DNA from: Kiritimatiellia bacterium
GTDB taxonomy: Bacteria > Verrucomicrobiota > Kiritimatiellia > RFP12 > UBA1067
DNA: 64,000 nt
Reading direction: 5' to 3'
Assembly: GCA_017520845.1 (NCBI GenBank)
Contig: JAFXEU010000052.1
Coordinates: 87,621 to 151,620, forward strand
Positions 11,400 to 20,670 of this stretch are shown piece by piece; the stretch's first letter is position 1; each line of letters starts with the position of its first letter. The translations under genes were made by a program, and so were the position numbers. The notes beneath the pieces are model-generated. The model saw nothing but the letters and a program-made list of their open reading frames with translations, made no database searches and was not told the origin of the DNA.

Positions 11400-11927
11400 T
11401 TACCTGACGGCTTTCGCTTTTTCCTCTTCTACGAGTTTCTTATACGCTTCTAAATTGGCATTGGCCTCGGCCTTTAGTTTTCGCGCGCGGATGATCCGTC
11501 TCATTTCAGCCTGACGCCGCGCCTCGAGCCTTTCGAAATTCGCCTTCGATTCCTCGCACTTCCTCTCGAGTTCGGCGATGGTCTCGTCTGGGGCTTTGGC
11601 GTCCTTCGCCCTCTGAAGCTCCGCCTTTCTCACTTCGTATTCGCCGAGCGCGCGATTCACCTTCCTGATTTCCTCTTTGCTTTTCGCGGCGAGCTCCGCT
11701 TTGTAGGCCTCTTCGGTGGAATCTTTTTCGCGGACCGCGGTCACGTTGACGTCGAGCTTGAGTTCGCCCTTGCCCAGTTTATCGTTGACCCTGGCCGCCG
11801 CCTGCGCGTCGGTCAACGTCTCTTTTGGAACGTCAATCTTCCCGGGATTCTCCTCCTTGGAGCATCCCGAGAACATTGCGAACGCGGCCAGGGCCGTATA
11901 CAGATAGAACTTACGGCTCATTCTCAT
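11400..11927 (-). CDS. Coiled-coil lipoprotein
   Basis: This 175-residue protein has a short hydrophobic leader ending in a lipobox-like FSGC (Cys about 21), so it should be lipidated and membrane anchored. The rest is rich in Lys, Glu, Ala and Arg with heptad-like spacing (residues about 60-170), which predicts a long coiled coil. No enzymatic motif is visible. The start is supported by AAGGAG eight bases upstream. It overlaps the end of the upstream giant gene by 17 bases and is followed 24 bases later by the second giant gene, so it may tether or help export these surface proteins; that role is inferred from position only. Confidence 0.7.
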   Translation of the reverse strand: MRMSRKFYLYTALAAFAMFSGCSKEENPGKIDVPKETLTDAQAAARVNDKLGKGELKLDVNVTAVREKDSTEEAYKAELAAKSKEEIRKVNRALGEYEVRKAELQRAKDAKAPDETIAELERKCEESKANFERLEARRQAEMRRIIRARKLKAEANANLEAYKKLVEEEKAKAVR

Positions 11928-14900
11928 AGAAATTCTCCTTCTTCAAAGGCTCGACCGGGAACTGTTCCAGACGCGTATCCAGCGACCAGCTGAAGAAAAG
12001 CGCGTCGTTGGGATGCGCCAGGTGCCAATCGTACCAGCCGTTCGAATAGCCAGGCGTATCCTTGGAGAACGGATCCTTGATTTCAACGCTCGTGACGAAA
12101 TCTTCGTCGAACGAATCCTCCGTAAATACGAACCAGCGCTGCGGGATCCAGTTATCCTTGTTGCCGAGTTTATTGAATCCGTTGTTCAAAAAGCCTGTGA
12201 TCTTGAACGTGACGTTAGTCCATCTAGCCGAGGAATAAGAGTAATTCATGCTGTTCTCGCCCTTGCCGCGGCCTCTTAAAACGTAGGGTGCCCAAGCCGT
12301 GTTGTAATACATGCTCTCGGCGTTCTCCGTCTTGTTCGTGATATAAAGCTTAACGTCCATCTTGAAATTGGGCGCATCCGCGAGGTAGTCGACGCCGTCG
12401 ATGCTGACAGACCTCGTAATGGGCTGGGGCGGGCCTACCATTCCGCCGCGGAAGACGAAGTCGCCGGCGGTCGGATCGATGTCGAGCCAGTACATCTGGG
12501 TCAACGTGAGATTAGTCACGATATTGCCCGAAAGAGACTGATATTCGGCGAGCTTGATGTCGTCGGAATCGGGATTAGCCCATTCTCCGAACTTAAGGCT
12601 CTCGCCCTTCTCAAGCCAGTCTACGACGGCATCGCGGTACTTGTTGTCGGGCCCAAGGCCGTATTCGTTGACGAGCCGGTCATCCAACTTCGCGGAGGCG
12701 ACGACCGTAACGTTGTTCGAGGCTCCCACGCCGACTGTCGTCGTAAATATCCTCGGACCCGCGGGGGTCCAGGAGGCGGCGACGCCGTTTGTCGTCACTT
12801 TCGCGAGATCATACCAGCGGTCGACCGTGTATGTGATGTTCGTTCCCCTCTCGCTGCCCTTCGGGATAACGAGAATAACGTTGCCGTTCGTGTTTACCGC
12901 GTCGCCGACCGTCTGGCGGATATGTCCGAAAACGGTATCGAGGTTCGCGTAAAGGAGGATGGACGTTCCGTTCGGCGTCGGATGATCCGGATCGATCTGC
13001 TGACCGATGTTTATACGGCCGGGAGTGCACTGAACCAGATTGGTCCAATTGCCAATATCCTCGCCGCGCGACGTCATGACGCTGAGAGAGACTCCCTCTC
13101 CCTGATCATCGTTGCCGATGTAGATAAAGCGGCTTCCGGGCATCAACCTGTTGAGTATCTGGACATTGTTGGAAGGATTCTTCTCCTCATAGAGCGGAGT
13201 ACCCGGGGTGAACAGGCTCTTTCCTACAAACAGAATCTCATGCTCGACGATGCCGCTTGCGCGAACGAGCTGCACCCCGATCGGGTATGTATGGTAGAGG
13301 TTTCCGCTCTTGGCCATAGCCCAGCCCGCGTTCTGGATTTTCCAGACGCCGTCCAAAGTCCCGTCGTCATACTTGAGCCTGCCTGAAGAAGCCGACTTCT
13401 GATTGGCGATGACGCGGTAAACCATATTTGAGGCCATGCCGATAAGATTAGGCTTCGTAGAAGGAATCACGTCTCCGAATACCGCGACAGTGTTCGTCAC
13501 AACATGGCTGTCATCGGTCGCCTCTACCATCTTCACGCTCCAGCCGCCGATATCGGCCTCCGCGGGCACGGCGATTTCGACATACTGGTAGTCGCTGTCG
13601 GTATTCTCCACCGAGCCGCTCTCCGTTCCGTAGATGTTGACCTCGTTGATCCACGCCCAACCGGGCGCGACGGAGTCGAGAATCGAATATGCCGAGAAGC
13701 TGTCCTTGCCCGCATTCTTGTCGACACCCTTATACCACTCGGGCGTTACCCACGATCTGGCCTCGGAAAGGAAGTTTGTCTGTGGCGTCTGCGAACCCTT
13801 CGTGTAGTAGATGACTTCAAGTTCGTACTGAACCGTCGTGGACTTTTTGCTGATCGTCTCGATGACGGCGTCCTGCGCTAGCCTGTAGCTCGAACGGTAA
13901 AATCCGTTCGTATCGGTAGCCTCGGCGAGATAAGCCGACTTCGCGAGGTTGTTGGAGCGCCAGTTGTTGTAGCCCCACGGAATTTCTCCCTCGAACCAGT
14001 GGAGTTTAACGATGGGCTTGCGCGTCAGATCTATCTCGTCGGCGAGCTGCGACGGATAAACCTCGCACTGTACGCCCCAGCTCTCGCCCGCCATGGGCTG
14101 CTGTTCCATGCTCGGAACGTTCGGTATGTACGTCATCGTGTCGAGCCCGGTGCGGAAAGCTCCGACGCGGCGGAACTCGAACCTCGCGCGGATCGCCTCC
14201 GAAACGAGAACTTCGTCGATGAGAACCCTGACCGGCTCGTCGTAACCCTCCGGCGCGTAGTTGGGCGGATTCGCGGAAATGACGCCCTTTACTCCCGTAA
14301 CCGCGAGACGGAACGCCTTGTACTCCTTACCGGGCTCGGTCTTCTTCGTATATGTCGTGTATGTTGAATTGGAAACGATGAACTTCCCGATCTCAACCCA
14401 GTCGGAATTGAGCGCGCCCGTGTACGAGCCGTAGACCGTGACCTGTGCGGGCTGGGGATTGTCGACGTCGTACTTGCGCGCCTTGAACGAGATCTCGCCG
14501 ACCACGTTCGTCGCGAACGTCGGCGTCTGGAGGAACGGCTGATACTGTTTGTATTCCTCGCCCTGCAGAACGTAAACGTCGTCCGTCACGGAGTTGTTGA
14601 GCGCGAGCGACATGCCGTTCGGCAGGCCCGTCGTCCTGTCGTAAAGATACATTCTCTTCTCGAGATCGTCCGGCTCTCCGAGCGTTCTTAAGTTCCAGCC
14701 CCACCACGCGCGGTAATCGAGCATGGGCTCGTCGCGCGAGTAGACTTCCGTAATGTAGATTTCCGGGAAGTCATCGGGATTCGTCAGGCTCTGGCTCGTA
14801 TTAACGAGAGCCGGATCCATCACAAGACGCATGACGCCCTTGACGCCGTGAAGACCGAGATAGCAGTTCCTGACGCCGCCCTTGAGCTCCGCGTCGCTGA

Positions 14901-17900
14901 GAGCCGAGAAGCTGAAGTTGGTAACCGTCGTCCAGCGGTCTTCGTTGGTGTCGATACCGGACATCGTCGACTCCGAAACGTTGTTCGTGGCGATCTGCAG
15001 GAGGAGATTTACGTCCGGATGCGCGTTCTTGTATTTGAACGAGAACATGCCGAGACCCTCGCCGCGCAGGGCGTAGCTGCTCGTGTAGCGGCCGTCGTAC
15101 AGAGGTCCGCGGATGGACGAGGGGCTGTCGTCGGGCTTGGTTCTTCTGGCCGAAAGCATGATCGCGCCGTCCCGGATCCACGCCGTCGTGAACACGAAAT
15201 TCGTATAGCCGTTCTGGTACGTGTCGGGCTTCCAGTTGCCCAGCCCGACAGATTCCTGGGCATCGTCCCACTCGCCGCCGCGGAACTGCGAAATCTCGAT
15301 ATCGTCGATTACGATATCCGTCCTTAAGGCGCTGTCGCTCACCCCGCCCGCGGCGATCTTGACCGAGCAGTCGTCAAGCGAATAAATGTCGATCTCGAAG
15401 GGAGTCTGCCTGCCCGACTTGCCGAACGTATCGATCGTCCTCTCGGTTAAGAGCGTCCAGGGCGAAGACTTGCCCGCGGGAGCCGTGTAGATTTCAATCT
15501 TCTGCGTAGGTACGACCGCCTTAAAAAGCTCCTTCTCGACATCATACCCTAAGCGCTCCGACCACGTGACCCAATCGTCGTTGGCCATGGTCTCTACGCA
15601 ATCCGTCTCCGTGCCGCTGAAGGTGACCGCCAGATCCGAATACTGGTTGACCGAGTTCGCGACGATAGACGGCCTATCCTTCTTGTAATCCTGATATATC
15701 TGCCCCATGATCGAGGCGGGCTCCGACAGCACCTTAGGCCTGGCGAAAACGCCTTCGCTGTTCGCCGTTAAAAATCCGTACGTGCCCTGCGTCAGCTTGT
15801 CCGAACTCGTATCCAGAAGGACGATGTTGCTGAACTTCTGATTGCTCAGATTTTCCTTGACGGTCCACTGGCGCTTCATGCCGGCCGCGTCGCGCCTGAA
15901 TCCGGCCGCGAGACAGACGCCCTCGGTGCAGTTGGAAACCGAGAAATAAAGACCCTGATAGCCGAGTTCCCCGTCGCACTCCGGCCAGCTTATGTTGAAA
16001 TTTTTGGAGGTGTTCTCCTTGTATCCGATGCGGGTAGCCACGAACCTGCCGCCCTTTAAGCGCCAGCGGTAGAACGAAAGTCTCTGACCCTTGCGCTCGG
16101 CGGTATAATTACCCGAACCGTCGGTTCCCGCCGCGCGGATCTGCTCTACACGCAGTTCATACGCGCCGACTCTCGGACGGTAATACGCGAAAATCGAAAG
16201 CGACGCGTTACCCCTGAAGGCGGTATTCTTCTTGGTGTCGAACGCTCCGCCGACTACAACCGTATAGTTCGACATCGAAGATATCGAGCCCGCGTTGTAG
16301 TACGAAACATCATCGAAAATCATCTTCTGGGCCAGACGCGCGTTGAAGCTGATGGTCTCGATACCGCGCGGCGAATCGCTCGAGTCGACGATCTCGAGAT
16401 TGCCGAGCCCGTTGCCCATCATCTGCAGCGCGCGGTCTATCGCCTTGTTCTTCTTGGTCTTATCGGTATTATCCTTATAGTTGCCGTAAATGAACATGCC
16501 GTTGTTGATGTTCCAGCCGTTCGGAGACAGGGCGTTTATGAACTCAACGTAGTCCGAGGCCGCCATGGCCGTAGTCGTATCGAAACTCTCTTTCCAGAGC
16601 TTGCTCGTCTTGGCCATATCGACCCAGTTCGTCGCGCTTACCCTCGTCTCGATCGACTTGGGCGAAGCGCCGGTCTTACCCTCGTCCTCGGTAGAGTTGC
16701 CTACGAAAATCTCCGCGCCGTTCCTGTTGTTCGCGTCGTTCCACGTATTGAAATTCTGGTAATCGGCGCGGACTATCGTCATCGCCTTCGTCTCTTCGTC
16801 GATCTGGAAAAGGAGATAACCCGTAACGCCGTCGACCGGGAGAGTCGAGTACTCGGGCGCCGCGGTCTCGGTAAGCTTGTCGCTGACGGGAAGCTTCGTC
16901 CAGTTTTCAGCGATCTTGAAGTAATTCGTCGTCAGATTGCGCTCCGTAGCTCCGCTCACCTGCTCGTTCATGAACTCAAGGCGGTATTCAATACCGTTAT
17001 CGTTCTTGTCGAGCGTCTGATAAAGACCGCGCCACATCCCCTCGCCTACGAGTTCCATCGGAATTGAATTCGTCTTGTAAACGGTATCCGTGTAATCGTC
17101 TTCAATCTTTTCCGTGATAACGAGGTTAACGCGCTCAAAGTTGCTCTTGCCTTCGCGAAGACGGATAAACCAGTCCGTACCGCAGCTTTCGAGCTTTGTC
17201 GCCGAGTCGAAGCGGTTTGTTACCTGGGCCGTATTCTCGCTGTAATAGCCGCCGAGTTTCAGGTCTGCGCCCGAATAGTCGACATAATCGTAGAAGGGCG
17301 CGTTAAGCCACGAAACGAAATAATACTCGACGTCGCCGGGCTTGTCTTTCTCGAGCCTCATGGCTTCAACGGCCTTAAACCCGTTCTTATGGTCGAGAGT
17401 TACGCCCTTCCATTCGCTGACCTGCTGCTCGAGATAGCGCCAGCGGTAGAACATCTTTGACGCCACGACGAATTTGCCCGTATCAGCGTCGGGATCGGCG
17501 GCCGAAACGGTATATACCGGCTTCGCGCGGCCGATAATCTCGTCCTTCACCGACGGGAACGGTATGTCGAACGCGCCTTCAAATCCGAGAGTGCTCTTGC
17601 CGAACTTTCCGGGATCGAACGTGCCGTACGACTCAAGATCCATTCTCATCGAAGGATACGAGGCGATGACGTTGTCGATAAGGATGAACGCGCCGTCTTC
17701 GCCCGCACCATCCGCTAGCGAAGCTCTTCTGATTCTGAAGCGGATAGGCCCGTTGTGGTTGAGCTTGGCATATACGCGGAAGAAATTCCTGGCCGTTCCG
17801 CCGTTAGCGATATCGAGAGCCAGCTCCTCCGTCTCCACCGGCGCGTCGAAGCCGAGGGTGCCGTCGCGCCTGAGCGCGCATATCTTGACCGGCTTCCAAT

Positions 17901-20667
17901 CGGCGAACTCGTAGCGGTTTGTGTACCCTGGTATCTCGTCGTACAATTGAACTCCGTTTTCGCCTAAAACGGGATTTCCTTCCTCGTCGAAGCGCGGCTC
18001 GAGGCGCGTCGGTTCGCGCCGGGATATATTCTCGTCGCTCGGAACATTGATGCCGTTAGTCGTATTAGTACAAATTTCAACAACAATCTTATACTCGGTA
18101 CCATCTACCCCCGCAAGAGCGTTAACCGCGTCGAAATAAATCGTACCGATACCGTTCGTATAGCAAGGCGAATAAATCGCGGCGCCCTCAATATTGCGAA
18201 CAACGAGATGCGAAGATTCGCTCTGCTCTCCGTTAGGCAACGCCTCCGTCGACCAAGGGAGATAATTTCGCGCCGAGTTGAATGCACAATCTTGAGCATA
18301 CCAGTTTCCTATACGGACATTATCTAAATGCCATATTACCTGACCATTGCAAAGCTCTGTTACACCCACTCCAGACCAAAGCTCACTACTATCCGAAATT
18401 TTTAAGTAAGGAGCGCGACCGTTCTCATCCAACACCTCATTATGCACCCAGTAAGTACTATTAGCCGTATTCGTATTAGAATAATCCTGACCTCTGATAG
18501 CTCCATCACCATTACCCCAGTCATTCGCTAAAAGTACGCGCCCGCCGAGCGTCGGATTGCCGGTAGAGCCGCCAAGATTGCTGTCGGGAGATTCCTCGGT
18601 AATAACGACATCGACCTCCGCGCCTCTCAGGGGTTCATATCCGAACGCTCCGTTTTCAACAGGCGTTAAGCCGTCAACCTGAGCGACAAAGACATACCCC
18701 CCAAATTCCGTAGGAACAGCATTCGTAATCGACAATGTGACCGAAGAGAATGTATAGTAGGATTCACCGTAAACGGCCTCTCCCGCGTCCGCTTCGGCAG
18801 GCTCTTCGCCTTTAAGCCACGACACCTTAGTTACCGACGACTCTCTAAGCCAGCGGTTCTTAAAGTACGCTCCTGGCATAACCTTAGTTTCTTCGAATGA
18901 ATAAAGCGTGTTTTTAACCTGTAAATAATCAGCGGTCATCCATGCTACAGGAAGCGTTCCCTGTCTTACACGCATTTCGTCGATGCGACCAAATAGAGGA
19001 TTGGAGGACGCCAATCCACCGACTCTAAGCGGCGAATCAGTCGGCGCGGCGAATGTTGATGCCGTTTTACATGTATCCACCCTGACGCCATCTATCCAAA
19101 TCGTGGAAGAACCGATATCGCCGTCATTATGATCATACCAATCGTCAAAAATGATATCCATACGATGCCATGTAGTCTTCGAAATCGTCTTAGACAGACT
19201 GTCATCAACATGCAAGTCATCCTTATAAAAATACCTGACATCCTGATAATTACTCGCAGTTCTAAAACTTAAGCCCCACCTGTCTTGATCTGCTGTGGAA
19301 GTCTTTCGTGAAATAATCATCGCGTTTGCAGACGAATTTCCTGCAAGATAAACCCAGAACGAAGCCGTAAATGTTTTAGAGTGAGAACCTCTCTCTGCCC
19401 CGCTTTCAGGATCGATATTGCCGTTGAGAGTATTCATTGCATCAATACTCTCTCTGTTGGTAGCCGACAATATCGCGCCTCCATCATTACTCTTATTGCC
19501 GCGTGCCTTACCGATTGGACCATTATATGCCGAAGTGTTTGAACCAAATGTACCGACACCGCCATTCTTGGCATCTTCAGCATCATCCATGTGCCAGACG
19601 CCGAGATACGCGGACCAAACTTCCTTAGGATCAATCGCCGCGGGAGCCGTCTTATCAACAAGCTCGCCCCAGCACATCGTAATTGATGCGCCCTTGAAGT
19701 ATTGCGGAACTTTTACCCAGATAATGCTCTCGCCCGCAGTATCCCACGTATCAAACTCATGGGCGAGGAGATTGCCCTCAGAATCGATAAACCTGATATC
19801 CGATCCGTCCGCCTTGGCGTACTTATACTCAAAGCCCTTCGGCATACCCTCCCTGATCTTAATAAGCATCGGGAAGTTTACGAGCGGCGTCTCGTTAGTC
19901 GCGTTGATCGTGATTTTAGCGTGATACCCGAGCGAATCTAAATACTTATCGCTGTCGTCCCACGCCCAAAGCGTAACGGGAACTTTGGGAATGCTGCCTT
20001 CAGCAGGGCTACTATAGTTCGGCGAGGAGGGAATCTCAACCGTAACATAGTACGTTCCCGCCTCCGTAGGAACTGTAGCCGACCAGGGACCCGACGCGCT
20101 CGTTGAATATACTACCGTATAATCGCCGTCCTTAAGCTGGAATGGGGTCGTAACCACTACCGGCTTATTGGGAGTCTGCCCGACCTGCCAAGCCTTAAGT
20201 GTAATCGACTCGACGACCAATTCCGGCGGCAAAACGGTAACAGTTACATTAACAGGCGAATTATCCGTCAAGTCCGCCCACTTATACCCATCCTTAAGCG
20301 CAACTTGATACTTATGCGTTCCAACGTCTTTTACTGCAATTTCGCTTACTTCTACGCTGTCTTTAGTAATTGTTACGCCATTACCGCCACCATAAATCTT
20401 CTGCTCCTGACCATTATAAACTACACTATAAGTCTCGGTCGGTCTCTCAGGCAACAAATCGGTAATACGGATAATAACAATACCGCTACCACCGTTACCA
20501 CCGCGCTCATTTAAACGTCCGCCGCCACCGCCCGAACCGGTATTCTTAGCGCCATCGGTCGCCGATACTGGAGCAGTAGAAGAGCCGCTACCGCCATTAC
20601 CTCCGATTCCACTACCGCCCAACGCCGAGCTGTTGCCCGTACGAGATCCACCGCCGCCGCCTGCAGC
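11911..20667 (-). CDS. Giant secreted protein, C-terminal part (DUF2341, LamG), after the in-frame stop
   Basis: This is the in-frame continuation of the gene starting at 22275, separated from it by one TAA at 20670-20668. A nominal TTG start exists at 20622 inside the glycine-rich stretch, but it has no signal peptide, so the two parts almost certainly form one gene of about 3,450 codons. In order it holds the end of a glycine-rich domain (GIVIIRI), an MBG/Ig-like segment (about 20.4-20.0 kb), a DUF2341-type domain (YKYAKADGSDIRFIDSEG), a LamG/concanavalin-like domain (about 19.6-18.9 kb), then many beta-rich modules to residue ~2,900. It ends with NFYENEP and overlaps the lipoprotein start. 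The likely role is surface adhesion or glycan binding. Confidence 0.75.
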   Translation of the reverse strand, partial: AAGGGGGSRTGNSSALGGSGIGGNGGSGSSTAPVSATDGAKNTGSGGGGGRLNERGGNGGSGIVIIRITDLLPERPTETYSVVYNGQEQKIYGGGNGVTITKDSVEVSEIAVKDVGTHKYQVALKDGYKWADLTDNSPVNVTVTVLPPELVVESITLKAWQVGQTPNKPVVVTTPFQLKDGDYTVVYSTSASGPWSATVPTEAGTYYVTVEIPSSPNYSSPAEGSIPKVPVTLWAWDDSDKYLDSLGYHAKITINATNETPLVNFPMLIKIREGMPKGFEYKYAKADGSDIRFIDSEGNLLAHEFDTWDTAGESIIWVKVPQYFKGASITMCWGELVDKTAPAAIDPKEVWSAYLGVWHMDDAEDAKNGGVGTFGSNTSAYNGPIGKARGNKSNDGGAILSATNRESIDAMNTLNGNIDPESGAERGSHSKTFTASFWVYLAGNSSANAMIISRKTSTADQDRWGLSFRTASNYQDVRYFYKDDLHVDDSLSKTISKTTWHRMDIIFDDWYDHNDGDIGSSTIWIDGVRVDTCKTASTFAAPTDSPLRVGGLASSNPLFGRIDEMRVRQGTLPVAWMTADYLQVKNTLYSFEETKVMPGAYFKNRWLRESSVTKVSWLKGEEPAEADAGEAVYGESYYTFSSVTLSITNAVPTEFGGYVFVAQVDGLTPVENGAFGYEPLRGAEVDVVITEESPDSNLGGSTGNPTLGGRVLLANDWGNGDGAIRGQDYSNTNTANSTYWVHNEVLDENGRAPYLKISDSSELWSGVGVTELCNGQVIWHLDNVRIGNWYAQDCAFNSARNYLPWSTEALPNGEQSESSHLVVRNIEGAAIYSPCYTNGIGTIYFDAVNALAGVDGTEYKIVVEICTNTTNGINVPSDENISRREPTRLEPRFDEEGNPVLGENGVQLYDEIPGYTNRYEFADWKPVKICALRRDGTLGFDAPVETEELALDIANGGTARNFFRVYAKLNHNGPIRFRIRRASLADGAGEDGAFILIDNVIASYPSMRMDLESYGTFDPGKFGKSTLGFEGAFDIPFPSVKDEIIGRAKPVYTVSAADPDADTGKFVVASKMFYRWRYLEQQVSEWKGVTLDHKNGFKAVEAMRLEKDKPGDVEYYFVSWLNAPFYDYVDYSGADLKLGGYYSENTAQVTNRFDSATKLESCGTDWFIRLREGKSNFERVNLVITEKIEDDYTDTVYKTNSIPMELVGEGMWRGLYQTLDKNDNGIEYRLEFMNEQVSGATERNLTTNYFKIAENWTKLPVSDKLTETAAPEYSTLPVDGVTGYLLFQIDEETKAMTIVRADYQNFNTWNDANNRNGAEIFVGNSTEDEGKTGASPKSIETRVSATNWVDMAKTSKLWKESFDTTTAMAASDYVEFINALSPNGWNINNGMFIYGNYKDNTDKTKKNKAIDRALQMMGNGLGNLEIVDSSDSPRGIETISFNARLAQKMIFDDVSYYNAGSISSMSNYTVVVGGAFDTKKNTAFRGNASLSIFAYYRPRVGAYELRVEQIRAAGTDGSGNYTAERKGQRLSFYRWRLKGGRFVATRIGYKENTSKNFNISWPECDGELGYQGLYFSVSNCTEGVCLAAGFRRDAAGMKRQWTVKENLSNQKFSNIVLLDTSSDKLTQGTYGFLTANSEGVFARPKVLSEPASIMGQIYQDYKKDRPSIVANSVNQYSDLAVTFSGTETDCVETMANDDWVTWSERLGYDVEKELFKAVVPTQKIEIYTAPAGKSSPWTLLTERTIDTFGKSGRQTPFEIDIYSLDDCSVKIAAGGVSDSALRTDIVIDDIEISQFRGGEWDDAQESVGLGNWKPDTYQNGYTNFVFTTAWIRDGAIMLSARRTKPDDSPSSIRGPLYDGRYTSSYALRGEGLGMFSFKYKNAHPDVNLLLQIATNNVSESTMSGIDTNEDRWTTVTNFSFSALSDAELKGGVRNCYLGLHGVKGVMRLVMDPALVNTSQSLTNPDDFPEIYITEVYSRDEPMLDYRAWWGWNLRTLGEPDDLEKRMYLYDRTTGLPNGMSLALNNSVTDDVYVLQGEEYKQYQPFLQTPTFATNVVGEISFKARKYDVDNPQPAQVTVYGSYTGALNSDWVEIGKFIVSNSTYTTYTKKTEPGKEYKAFRLAVTGVKGVISANPPNYAPEGYDEPVRVLIDEVLVSEAIRARFEFRRVGAFRTGLDTMTYIPNVPSMEQQPMAGESWGVQCEVYPSQLADEIDLTRKPIVKLHWFEGEIPWGYNNWRSNNLAKSAYLAEATDTNGFYRSSYRLAQDAVIETISKKSTTVQYELEVIYYTKGSQTPQTNFLSEARSWVTPEWYKGVDKNAGKDSFSAYSILDSVAPGWAWINEVNIYGTESGSVENTDSDYQYVEIAVPAEADIGGWSVKMVEATDDSHVVTNTVAVFGDVIPSTKPNLIGMASNMVYRVIANQKSASSGRLKYDDGTLDGVWKIQNAGWAMAKSGNLYHTYPIGVQLVRASGIVEHEILFVGKSLFTPGTPLYEEKNPSNNVQILNRLMPGSRFIYIGNDDQGEGVSLSVMTSRGEDIGNWTNLVQCTPGRINIGQQIDPDHPTPNGTSILLYANLDTVFGHIRQTVGDAVNTNGNVILVIPKGSERGTNITYTVDRWYDLAKVTTNGVAASWTPAGPRIFTTTVGVGASNNVTVVASAKLDDRLVNEYGLGPDNKYRDAVVDWLEKGESLKFGEWANPDSDDIKLAEYQSLSGNIVTNLTLTQMYWLDIDPTAGDFVFRGGMVGPPQPITRSVSIDGVDYLADAPNFKMDVKLYITNKTENAESMYYNTAWAPYVLRGRGKGENSMNYSYSSARWTNVTFKITGFLNNGFNKLGNKDNWIPQRWFVFTEDSFDEDFVTSVEIKDPFSKDTPGYSNGWYDWHLAHPNDALFFSWSLDTRLEQFPVEPLKKENFYENEP

Positions 20668-20670
20668 TTA
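20668..20670 (-). other. Single in-frame stop codon (TAA) inside the giant gene
   Basis: The codons read GTA ATA TAA GCT GCA GGC GGC. A second copy of the same repeat at about 21.52-21.55 kb reads ATT TAT GCG GCC GGT GGC (IYAAGGGG), so the stop stands where Tyr (TAT or TAC) is expected. This is consistent with one substitution, a sequencing error, or readthrough. TAA is a normal stop elsewhere in the window (mnmG, dnaA). Confidence 0.85.

Noticed and set aside
20622-20624. TTG at 20622 as a genuine start of a separate 2,903-residue protein
   Set aside because: It lies in the middle of a glycine-rich repeat, in frame with the upstream part, without ribosome site or signal peptide.
20668-20670. 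Stop-codon reassignment (TAA as sense)
   Set aside because: TAA ends ordinary genes here such as mnmG and dnaA, so a changed genetic code is not supported.
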